6,492 nt of DNA from Acidobacteriota bacterium (lineage in GTDB: Bacteria > Actinomycetota > Acidimicrobiia > Spongiisociales > UBA5794). The notes under the pieces were generated by a model. It was given only the letters and a program-made list of their open reading frames with translations. It did not search any database and was not told the origin of the DNA. How positions within the stretch are numbered: the first letter of the stretch is position 1; the number at the start of each line of letters is the position of its first letter. Shown one piece after another: positions 1 through 5,863 of this stretch. The DNA is taken from contig SMXV01000026.1 of the NCBI GenBank assembly GCA_004356175.1, positions 1 to 6,492 of the forward strand, read 5' to 3'. The position numbers were made by a program, and so were the translations under genes.

Positions 1-243
1 CTGATCGGTACAACGCGAAGGAAGGCGGAGAACTTCATGGTACTCATATCGGTTGGTGACGTCGGACAGTTAAGCGTTTCTGCTTCGAGCGACCGCGGGC
101 TTTCACCCGCTGTGAAACGACGGATGTTCCGCACCCTGACCAGCCATCTCACTTTCCATAGCCGCCCGTAACGCACATACGCATCGCGTTCAGCGGTGAA
201 TCTGAATACTCTGAGCCAAACCGTAATCACTTGAGAGGTCTCG
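1..243. other. Left-edge region with no supported gene
   Basis: I see no convincing gene here. Plus frame 1 is open from the edge to a TAA at 169-171 (56 codons), but its translation resembles no family I recognise and its third-position GC is not elevated. On the minus strand an ATG at 47 opens a 15-codon frame running off the left edge, with no Shine-Dalgarno sequence before it. A short hairpin (GCGGG at 95-99, CCCGC at 106-110, six-base loop) has no T-tract. The only clear signal is GAGAGG at 233-238, a ribosome binding site for the ATG at 244. Confidence 0.5.
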
Positions 244-527
244 ATGTCTGACGATGAAATTTCAGTAGCTCCCGAGGTGTACTCGGTCGTGTTCGAGAAC
301 GAGAGGGTGCGAGTCTTCAATGTCCGAGCGGACCCAGGAAGCGGATCTCGATCCATCGGAATCCCGACTCAGTGATGTACACCGTGAGTGATGCTTACAT
401 CGTGGCGACGTTACCACATGGCAGGCACGATCACTGAGCCACATGTGACCGCCCGAACGTCGGCAGGTTCGATCATCGCGTCGTTCGCGCTCTTGGTACA
501 CCTGAGATCGTCGATATGTGGGATTAG
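244..527 (+). pseudogene. Small single-domain cupin protein gene, broken by three frameshifts
   Basis: The ATG at 244 follows GAGAGG with five bases between. The first frame gives a good cupin N-terminus (MSDDEISVAPEVY, then VVFENERVRVFNVRADPGSGS) but stops at 373-375. The family's next block, the metal-site-like HRNPDSVMYTVSDAYIVATLP, appears from 354 in another frame, as after a one-base loss. That frame stops at 435-437, while GTITEPHVTA continues from 424 in the original frame. The second shift sits on a tandem GGCA duplication at 420-427. A third shift between about 440 and 470 leads to RVVRALGTPEIVDMWD and a TAG at 525-527. Joined, the pieces make about 94 residues, the normal length for these small cupins. 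Typical members are cytoplasmic and of unknown function. It converges on the SDR gene 17 bases away. Sequencing error is the alternative, but the intact neighbouring genes argue against it. Confidence 0.68.
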
Positions 528-544
528 GATCGCGCGTTCGGACG

Positions 545-1276
545 TTACAGAGGCTCGGACATTGGGCGCATTCCTATGAGGAAAGTTCGAGCCTTCTCCG
601 GTTGTGTGAGCGCGAACATCACCGCTTCGGCGATGTCCTCAGGTTCCATCATGGCTTCCAGCATTGGATCACCCTCGCTGCGGCCGGTGCCGATGGCGAA
701 CTCGGTGTGGACTCCGCCTGGAGCGATCACACTGACCTTGACGCCTGTCTCGCGTGTCTCGTAGTCGAGAGCCTGAGCAAATCCGACCTGGGCGAACTTC
801 GACGCGCAGTACACGGTTTCGTTGGGGAGGCCCTTCAATCCGGCAACGGATGCGAGAAAGCAGATCTGGCCTCGATTGTGGGCGAGCATGTCGGGAAGGA
901 AACGTCGCGTGCAGAGGAACGATGCGCGCATGTTCGTGTTCATCATCCAGTCGTAGTCATCGGCGGTGATCGAGTCGAGCGGTCCGTACTTGGATACGCC
1001 TGCGTTGTTGAACAGGATGTCGACTCTTCCGAACGCGGCGATGGCGGCGTTATAGAGGCGATCAACGTCGTCCTCGAGAGTGACGTCCGCCGTCACAGCG
1101 ATGGCGTGCCCCCCTGTCTCGTTGATCCTCTGAGCCACCTCTTCTATCCGATCCGTGCGCCTCGCTGTCACTACGACGGATGCGCCTGCCTCCGCCATTG
1201 CGTACGCTGTGGCCCTCCCGATACCGCTGCTCGCTCCGGTCACGAGGGCCACGTTGTCAGTCAGTGTTCTGGTCAT
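545..1276 (-). CDS. Short-chain dehydrogenase/reductase (classical SDR), likely NADP(H)-dependent
   Basis: This is a complete 243-residue classical SDR with a Rossmann fold, predicted to be a cytoplasmic oxidoreductase acting on an alcohol or carbonyl group. The nucleotide-binding TGASSGIG lies at residues 13-20, NNAG at 90-93, a structural Asn near 115, catalytic Ser143, and the YxxxK pair Tyr156/Lys160. Arg39 and Arg40 at the end of the second beta strand usually signal NADP(H) preference. Length is normal for the family. The ATG at 1276 follows a purine-rich GAGGAAAGAGAG stretch (about 1282-1293), which supports the start. It is the last gene of the minus-strand series, 100 bases after the aldolase stop, so it could be cotranscribed or have its own control. 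The substrate cannot be read from the sequence; context suggests a polyol, keto sugar or aldehyde intermediate of the same pathway. Confidence 0.93.
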   Translation of the reverse strand: MTRTLTDNVALVTGASSGIGRATAYAMAEAGASVVVTARRTDRIEEVAQRINETGGHAIAVTADVTLEDDVDRLYNAAIAAFGRVDILFNNAGVSKYGPLDSITADDYDWMMNTNMRASFLCTRRFLPDMLAHNRGQICFLASVAGLKGLPNETVYCASKFAQVGFAQALDYETRETGVKVSVIAPGGVHTEFAIGTGRSEGDPMLEAMMEPEDIAEAVMFALTQPEKARTFLIGMRPMSEPL

Positions 1277-1376
1277 GATGTCTCTCTTTCCTCGCTGATT
1301 CCTGCGAGCTTCTCGCTGTCCTTGGCACCACCGCCATCACCGGAGGTGTGCCGATGTTGTCGAATACTCGAATGTC
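1277..1376. other. Intergenic gap with imperfect hairpin between aldolase and SDR genes
   Basis: This 100-base gap lies inside the minus-strand gene series. It contains an imperfect inverted repeat at 1324-1352 (GGCACCACCG against CGGAGGTGTGCC) that could fold in RNA on either strand. No T-tract follows it on the minus strand, so it is not a good intrinsic terminator; it could be a processing or stabilising hairpin. The right part of the downstream SDR's ribosome binding site lies at about 1282-1293. No promoter is clear here. Confidence 0.35.
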
Positions 1377-2354
1377 TCACTCCCTCCGGTCGTTCGCCGG
1401 TCCGCGATCCTCAAGTTTATATCTTGCCCCCCAATCCGTTCCCGCGTCTGAGGCGATGTCAGCCAGCTCCGTGAACCTGGGACGGACGAAGGAATCGATC
1501 AGTGCCTGCCGGTCAGCTCCGCGAGCTCTCACCGCATCAGCCCACAGCGTCCTTCCGACGAGAAAACCGGAGGCCCCCGCCTCGCATGCGATACGAACCT
1601 GCTCGACGAACGAGTCGATGGGGTCGCCACCAGACAGCAGTGTCCACGGGACGGGACTTGCCTCGTCGAGTTCGGCACAGGCATCCTCGCACTCGGAGCG
1701 GTCGATTCCTGCTGTCGTATCGGCGGGGAACTGGAGCTTCAACACGTCAGGGCCGAGCGCTCCAAGCCTGCGAGCCGACTCACAAACGATGGCGCGCCGG
1801 TCGCTTCCGAATTGGGCTGTGCCTGGAGCCTCCGTGCCGTCGAGTTCGTAGGCCACTGGTTCGAGAAAGAGTGGAATGTCGTGTGCGGCGCATGCTGCGA
1901 CAACCTCAGACACCAGCTCTTCCTGGGTGGTGGCGATCGTGCTGCCGGGCCGATAGAGAAGCAACAGTTTGACGCCGGAGGCTCCGAGTCGCTTGATCTT
2001 GCCGACACTCCATCCGTCGAGGAGGGTCGTCTCGCGGGAATTCGGATCGCCAAGGTACCCCTGCGCCTCGATCGCACACAGAAGCGCAGCGTCACCGGTG
2101 AGTGCGCGGGAATCTACCGCCTGAATCGCAGAGTATTCAGGGTCGAGGAGGACGGCGGTTGCGCTTGGGGCCATTGCCCGCACGAATTCGAGTTTCGTGT
2201 CGGTCATCTGCTGAGCTGCAATCCGGTCTGGGCGTTGAGGATCGATGATGATCCGCATCGAGTCCCTGTGGTCGATGGCGAAAATCGCAAACACGCCCGC
2301 ATCGTTCGACGCCTGGGTCAGCCCTCTGATCTTGCCTGAAGTCAGCGTCTTCAC
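1377..2354 (-). CDS. LacD/YihT-type class I aldolase (tagatose-1,6-bisphosphate aldolase-like)
   Basis: The 325-residue product is a predicted cytoplasmic TIM-barrel class I (Schiff-base) aldolase of the LacD family (about 326 residues), which also includes the sulfofructose-phosphate aldolase YihT. Visible blocks: FAIFAIDHRDSMR at 22-34 (DQR is commoner at the DHR position), LLDPEYS at 69-75, GVKLLLLYRPG at 127-137, FLEPVAYE at 163-170, VLKLQFP at 204-210 with Lys206 the likely Schiff-base lysine by position, LLSGGD at 239-244, and the phosphate-binding-like GASGFLVGRTLW at 260-271. The start is a GTG at 2354 that overlaps the kinase stop as GTGA; AGAGGG at 2362-2367 supports it. Coupling to an IolC-like kinase suggests it cleaves the kinase's phosphorylated product to dihydroxyacetone phosphate or a similar triose plus an aldehyde. 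It could be a 5-dehydro-2-deoxyphosphogluconate aldolase, a tagatose bisphosphate aldolase or a sulfosugar phosphate aldolase; the sequence alone does not decide. Confidence 0.88.
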   Translation of the reverse strand: MKTLTSGKIRGLTQASNDAGVFAIFAIDHRDSMRIIIDPQRPDRIAAQQMTDTKLEFVRAMAPSATAVLLDPEYSAIQAVDSRALTGDAALLCAIEAQGYLGDPNSRETTLLDGWSVGKIKRLGASGVKLLLLYRPGSTIATTQEELVSEVVAACAAHDIPLFLEPVAYELDGTEAPGTAQFGSDRRAIVCESARRLGALGPDVLKLQFPADTTAGIDRSECEDACAELDEASPVPWTLLSGGDPIDSFVEQVRIACEAGASGFLVGRTLWADAVRARGADRQALIDSFVRPRFTELADIASDAGTDWGARYKLEDRGPANDRRE

Positions 2355-3346
2355 CGGTCTGCCCTCTGTGCGATGAATACATCGACTTCAGTCTGTGTCG
2401 GGAAGGCAGACGAGCAACCGTGTCTCGACACGGTGATTGCACCGCAGGCGTTCGCGAAGCACACAGACTCCTGCCAGTCAAGGCCCGCGATCCTGCTTCG
2501 TATCAGTCCGGAGGCAAACGCATCGCCAGCTCCTACCGTATTGACCACATCGACCGTGAACCCGCTCACGTCCACGGATCCTTCCGCGGATACGATGGTG
2601 GCACCGCGCTCTGAGCGTTTGATGATGAACGTCTGTGATCTGAAGGCCTGTGCATCGCAGACCGCGTCGTCGAGATCGGCTCGTTCGTCCCGAGGAACGG
2701 ATTGGCCTCCCATCGTCCGCTCGGGTGTTGGCATCAAGGCGGCATAGAACTCCTCCTCCGTGCCTATCACGACATGGACCGCAGGGATCACGCTTCGAAC
2801 CGACTTTCCGAAGTCAGATGCGGACTCCCAATCTGCGGGTCTGAGATCGAGATCCATGAAAGTGGTGACATCATGCTGGCCCGCAATGTCGAGCGCGTGA
2901 GTGGCGGCTTCAGCGCATGGTCCGCGGCTGAGAGAATTCCCAGACACCTGCAACGCCCGTATGTGATCGAACGGCACAGCATCGACATGGGCGCTCGTGA
3001 GGTATATGTCCGCGGGATCCTCGCGGTAGAACGACAGCGGGAAGTTGTTCGGTGGCTGCACTCCGATCAGTGCCAGTGACGTGAGCTTGCCCTCAATCGT
3101 CGGGATGAACTCGGTCGTCACTCCCTCGTCCCGTAGATAGCGCAGGACGAACTCGCCGACGCGGTCGTCTCCGACGGCGGTGAGAGCGATCGATCGAAGG
3201 CCAAGACGGCTCACGCCGATCGCGATGTTGGCCGGGCTTCCGCCGACTGCGGCATCGAACCCCCCAATGTCGGCAAAGGCTGCACCGATATCCTGGGAGA
3301 ACAGGTCCATATTCGCACGACCGAGAGACACGAGGTCGTAGGTCAC
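2351..3346 (-). CDS. iolC: PfkB-family sugar kinase, IolC-like (5-dehydro-2-deoxygluconokinase type)
   Basis: This 331-residue ribokinase/PfkB kinase most resembles IolC, which phosphorylates 5-dehydro-2-deoxygluconate at the 6-position in myo-inositol catabolism. Seen: the glycine-rich substrate block GGSPAN at 35-40, LTAVGDDRVGEFV at 55-67, the IolC-typical PPNNFPLSFYRE at 98-109, DLDLRPADW at 165-173, GTEEEF at 195-200, and the anion hole and catalytic base in NTVGAGDAFASG at 269-280 (Asp275). Between GTEEEF and the next strand (IIKRSERGA at 241-249) lies a linker, residues 203-235, that looks somewhat longer than usual. The start is a GTG at 3346 overlapping the upstream SDR stop as GTGA, and its own stop overlaps the aldolase GTG, so the three are probably translationally coupled. 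The iolC name is by family resemblance; another keto or deoxy sugar acid substrate is possible. Confidence 0.88.
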   Translation of the reverse strand: MTYDLVSLGRANMDLFSQDIGAAFADIGGFDAAVGGSPANIAIGVSRLGLRSIALTAVGDDRVGEFVLRYLRDEGVTTEFIPTIEGKLTSLALIGVQPPNNFPLSFYREDPADIYLTSAHVDAVPFDHIRALQVSGNSLSRGPCAEAATHALDIAGQHDVTTFMDLDLRPADWESASDFGKSVRSVIPAVHVVIGTEEEFYAALMPTPERTMGGQSVPRDERADLDDAVCDAQAFRSQTFIIKRSERGATIVSAEGSVDVSGFTVDVVNTVGAGDAFASGLIRSRIAGLDWQESVCFANACGAITVSRHGCSSAFPTQTEVDVFIAQRADR

Positions 3347-4155
3347 TGAGGAACCTCAGATTCGGGGAGTCTCGGGGCGTCACCGCCACCAACGACGCTC
3401 TGGTCGAAATCGATGATCGCTCCCGTCATCATCCCTGAGTCGTCTGATGCGAGGAACGCAACAGCTGTCGCGACCTCGTCGACCTTGAGCAATCGACCGA
3501 AAGGCATGGCTGCTTCCGCTTGATCGAGCCAGTGGTCGCTCGCGTCATGAAATCGTTTCTGGATAGCGTCCTCAGCCGGTGTATCCATCCAACCGAGCAT
3601 CAACGTGTTGATGCGTATCCGATCTCGCGACATCGCATACGCAACGTTTCTTGTGAAGGGCACAAGTGCTCCCTTCGAGATCGCGTACGGTGCGAGGAAC
3701 GGCTGTGCTCCGTAGCCTGCCACCGAACCGATGTTGACGATCGACCCCTCGATGGACTCCCGTCTCATGATCCTGATGGCACCTTGTGTGAGAAAGAACG
3801 GGGCTCGAAGGTTCACATTCATCATTGTGTTCCACAACTCTAGGTCCGTATCCACGATGGACCCCCGTGACGTCACCGCAGCAGCGTTGACGAGGATGTC
3901 GATCCGTCCGAAGGTCTCGTCGGTCGCGGCGATGAGTCGTTCGACGTCTTCATGGTGCCCCAGGTCGGCGCGGACGAACACAGCGCGTGTGCCCCGTTCG
4001 TCCAGAGCGGCGGCGACCGAGGTGCCCCTGTCAGGATCGCGACCGGTCACTACGATGCCAGCTGCACCCTCAGATACAAACCGGCGGGCAATCGCCTCGC
4101 CCAGTCCCTGTGTGCTTCCCGTGACGAGCGCAACTTTCCCTGCGAATCGGCTCAC
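3343..4155 (-). CDS. Short-chain dehydrogenase/reductase (second SDR)
   Basis: This is a complete 270-residue classical SDR, cytoplasmic, predicted to oxidise or reduce a hydroxyl/keto group using NAD(P). It has TGSTQGLG at 12-19, NAAA at 90-93 in place of the common NNAG, Asn115, Ser144 in NIGSVAG, and the catalytic pair Tyr157/Lys161 in YAISK. The C-terminal block MMTGAIIDFDQSVVGGG is typical of FabG-like SDRs and is followed by a short acidic, proline-containing tail. The start is a GTG at 4155, chosen because a strong GGAGGAGG (4160-4167) lies four bases upstream and because the family N-terminus begins here. It lies 46 bases after the Gfo/Idh/MocA stop and overlaps the kinase start by 4 nt, so it belongs to the core operon. 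Only moderate resemblance to the other SDR in the window suggests a different step. Confidence 0.92.
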   Translation of the reverse strand: MSRFAGKVALVTGSTQGLGEAIARRFVSEGAAGIVVTGRDPDRGTSVAAALDERGTRAVFVRADLGHHEDVERLIAATDETFGRIDILVNAAAVTSRGSIVDTDLELWNTMMNVNLRAPFFLTQGAIRIMRRESIEGSIVNIGSVAGYGAQPFLAPYAISKGALVPFTRNVAYAMSRDRIRINTLMLGWMDTPAEDAIQKRFHDASDHWLDQAEAAMPFGRLLKVDEVATAVAFLASDDSGMMTGAIIDFDQSVVGGGDAPRLPESEVPQ

Positions 4156-4201
4156 TCCGCCTCCTCCAACGGTGGGACCTTGGCGGTCGCCTCCTTCGAT
4201 C

Positions 4202-5377
4202 TCACGTCATAGTCAGGTCGACGACGGATTCCCACCGCTCAGACTGCCATGACCTTGTCATGGCGTCGAGCACGCTCGCCACCGCAACCGCATCCGAGAA
4301 GCTGGGATGATGCTGCGTGCCAGCCGCGACCGACTTGAGAAACTCAAGGGCCTCGATGACCTTCATGTCTTCGAAGCCGATCGAGTTGCCACCACCGGGA
4401 ACGAAGTTGGCCTGATGTTGGAACGCGTCGCCTGCCAGGACCTCGATGAATCCGTCGGCAGGCTGCTCCTCAGGAAGGTAGAGCCTGAGCTGATTCAGCT
4501 TCTCGTGATCCCACGACGCCGCACCTTTCGAGCCGTTGAGTTCATACGCCATGGAACTCTGCGGGCCGAAGATCGACCGATCCGCCTCGAGTGTTCCACG
4601 CACCCCGCTCTCGAATTCGACGAGTGCGCCAACGTAGTCTTCGTTCGTTACTGCACCCGCAGGGTCGTCGGCTGTCCCCCTGTCATAGTGGGTGCCCTTG
4701 CCAGGCGTGGAGAGTGGCCGCTCCTTGACGAAGATGTTGTTGACAGACACCACCCGCTTGATCGGGCCTACAAGGTGCAGTGCCATGTCGACAGCGTGTG
4801 ACATGAGGTCGGTGAGAGCCCCGTAACCGGCCTCGTCCTTCAGGAACCTCCACGAGAGCACGCCCAGCCGGTCTCGACCGTACATGGAGAAGAACCGCCC
4901 CCGGTAGTGCGTGAGACCGCCCAGCCTGCCTTCGTCGATGAGCTGTTTGGTGTATTGCACCATCGGAGCCCAGCGGTAGTTGTATCCGCAGCCCGTAATC
5001 ACACCGGCGTCTCGCGTTGCACGCTCCATCGCGACGGTCTCGGCCGGATCGATTCCAACAGGCTTCTCACAGAACACGTGCTTACCTGCAGCGCTCGCTG
5101 CCTCGGCGATCTCGCGATGCATCGCTGTGGGAGCCGTGATGTCGATGACATCTATGTCGGGTCTGGCAACCAGATCGCGCCAATCGTCTGTGCCGATCTC
5201 GTACCCGAAATTCTCCAGTGCAAGTTTCGTACGTTCGGCGTCGCTCTCGGCGACGCCCACGAGCCGCGGGAACACACCTTCGTCAGGGAAGTAAGTCGGG
5301 ATGGCCCGATAGGACCGCGAGTGGGCCTGACCCATCCAGCCGAACCCGACGAGTCCGATGCGGATCTCCTTGCTCAT
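4202..5377 (-). CDS. Gfo/Idh/MocA-family NAD(P)-dependent dehydrogenase
   Basis: The 391-residue product is a cytoplasmic sugar or cyclitol dehydrogenase of the Gfo/Idh/MocA family. The N-terminal Rossmann domain carries GFGWMG at 11-16 and the hallmark CEKP at 103-106 with Lys105; GYNYRW at 131-136 follows. The C-terminal beta-sheet domain starts with LSWRF at 174-178 and holds ALTDLMSHAVDMALHLVG at 187-204, where Asp190 and His194 match the catalytic Asp/His. Length and block order (LSWRF, ERPL, late GF-D-KVIEA) resemble levoglucosan dehydrogenase-type and long inositol dehydrogenase-type members. The ATG at 5377 fits the family N-terminus, but only a weak GAAGAG (5387-5392) precedes it. 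It overlaps the stop of the decayed upstream frame as ATGA, implying it was once translationally coupled to that gene. It probably makes a keto intermediate; the substrate is undetermined. Confidence 0.92.
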   Translation of the reverse strand: MSKEIRIGLVGFGWMGQAHSRSYRAIPTYFPDEGVFPRLVGVAESDAERTKLALENFGYEIGTDDWRDLVARPDIDVIDITAPTAMHREIAEAASAAGKHVFCEKPVGIDPAETVAMERATRDAGVITGCGYNYRWAPMVQYTKQLIDEGRLGGLTHYRGRFFSMYGRDRLGVLSWRFLKDEAGYGALTDLMSHAVDMALHLVGPIKRVVSVNNIFVKERPLSTPGKGTHYDRGTADDPAGAVTNEDYVGALVEFESGVRGTLEADRSIFGPQSSMAYELNGSKGAASWDHEKLNQLRLYLPEEQPADGFIEVLAGDAFQHQANFVPGGGNSIGFEDMKVIEALEFLKSVAAGTQHHPSFSDAVAVASVLDAMTRSWQSERWESVVDLTMT

Positions 5378-5699
5378 TGGAGGCTGCTCTTCGGTCGGTA
5401 GAGGCGCTCCACCGCCCTCGTGTTGACCGCGTGGCGGGGTTTGCGCCCGTCGAGGACACTGGCATCCTCAGCAGGTTCGCCCGAACCGATCACGTCGAAG
5501 GAACGGTCGATGAGGCCGGCGAGGCGCGGCCGGACCTACGTTCGAACCATATATAACGCGTCTCGCTAGCCATCTGGTGTCTCCGACGAATCGATCGGAG
5601 CCACGTTACCAGATTTTCGATGGACCGTACCGTCGACTCGACGGAGCCGCACAGCGCGAACTGGTCGTCGAATCCGAAACGACGATCTCGCCGTGCATT
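5374..5699 (-). pseudogene. Decayed C-terminal part of an inositol 2-dehydrogenase-like (IolG-type) gene
   Basis: Two minus-strand frames join into the C-terminal third of a Gfo/Idh/MocA dehydrogenase of IolG type (full length about 335). The first frame, open from 5699 to a TGA at 5490-5492, reads RRFGFDDQFALCGS, then SIENLV and ETRYIWFER; compare the family pattern YGYDQR-EV-GSKG, -EN-, FF--RY. The second frame, open from 5535 to a TGA at 5374-5376, continues LAGLIDRSFDVIGSGEP, VLDGRK and AVERLYR, matching the family's final helices. The switch, about 5510-5545, looks like a one-base loss. The second frame is strongly GC at third positions (about 80% by my count), a sign of recent coding use. 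Nothing convincingly homologous is seen right of about 5700, so the N-terminal two thirds are gone. Its stop overlaps the next gene's ATG, so it was probably once the preceding gene of this operon. An assembly indel is the alternative, but would not explain the missing N-terminus. Confidence 0.7.
5630..5644. repeat. 15-bp perfect palindrome in the divergent region
   Basis: CCGTCGA, a central C, then TCGACGG form a perfect palindrome with seven-base arms. It falls inside the decayed dehydrogenase frame (the GSVESTV stretch), so it may be left-over coding sequence, not an operator. Two weaker inverted repeats with six-base arms lie close by, at 5581-5600 (CTCCGA/TCGGAG) and 5665-5685 (TCGTCG/CGACGA). 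Confidence 0.4.
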
Positions 5700-5709
5700 T
5701 CAGAACGAG

Positions 5710-5739
5710 TTGACTGTGGAACATTGTGATGCCTATATT
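5710..5739 (+). promoter_or_regulatory. Sigma70-type promoter for the substrate-binding protein gene
   Basis: TTGACT at 5710-5715 and TATATT at 5734-5739 are separated by 18 bases, a near-consensus housekeeping promoter facing the lipoprotein gene. It predicts a transcript start near 5746 and a leader of about 118 nt before the ATG at 5864. The leader contains an inverted repeat at 5761-5782. Confidence 0.6.
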
Positions 5740-5759
5740 TTACGGAATCGAAACGTCTA
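5732..5759 (-). promoter_or_regulatory. Possible divergent promoter for the minus-strand operon
   Basis: On the minus strand TAGACG (5754-5759) and TATAGG (5732-5737) are 16 bases apart, four of six matches each to the sigma70 boxes. The -10 box would share its AT-rich bases with the -10 box of the plus-strand promoter, so polymerase at one could exclude the other. A transcript from here would first cross the decayed IolG-like frame and then the catabolic genes. No better minus-strand promoter was seen nearer the ATG at 5377; a TTATATAT stretch at 5549-5556 lacks a partner -35. Confidence 0.33.
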
Positions 5760-5760
5760 A

Positions 5761-5782
5761 ATTCGGGCTGACCGCTCCGAAT
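5761..5782. promoter_or_regulatory. Inverted repeat, candidate operator in the lipoprotein leader
   Basis: ATTCGG (5761-5766) and CCGAAT (5777-5782) are perfect inverted arms around ten bases. The repeat lies 22 bases downstream of the plus -10 box and next to the possible minus promoter, where a sugar-responsive LacI- or GntR-type repressor could control both directions. It could also form a leader RNA hairpin. No regulator gene is in the window. Confidence 0.35.
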
Positions 5783-5863
5783 GGGATTGTTCGATGGGAG
5801 TCGGATGGTCGGCTTCCGGTATCAGGCTTCGGCAGCTACGCCGTGACGAGGAGAAAAAATTTC

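Noticed and set aside
1..47. Minus-strand ATG at 47 as the start of a gene leaving the left edge
   Set aside because: Only 15 codons are visible, there is no Shine-Dalgarno sequence, and no family can be recognised from so short a stretch.
95..110. Hairpin GCGGG/CCCGC as an intrinsic terminator
   Set aside because: The stem is only five pairs and no T-tract follows on either strand.
1324..1352. Hairpin between aldolase and SDR genes as a terminator
   Set aside because: The stem is imperfect and no T-run follows on the minus strand, so termination is not supported; kept only as a possible RNA structure.
518..1474. Long plus-strand open frame (318 codons) opposite the SDR gene
   Set aside because: It mirrors a clear SDR with all catalytic motifs on the minus strand. 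Its Cys/His/Arg-rich translation matches no family, as expected of antisense frames in GC-rich genes.
5283..5465. Minus-strand open frame of 60 codons across the dehydrogenase start
   Set aside because: It overlaps the true N-terminus of the Gfo/Idh protein in another frame, and the neighbouring frame carries the IolG-type motifs instead.
5549..5556. TTATATAT as the -10 box of the minus-strand operon
   Set aside because: No -35-like element lies at a proper distance, and the bases are explained by the RYIW codons of the decayed dehydrogenase.
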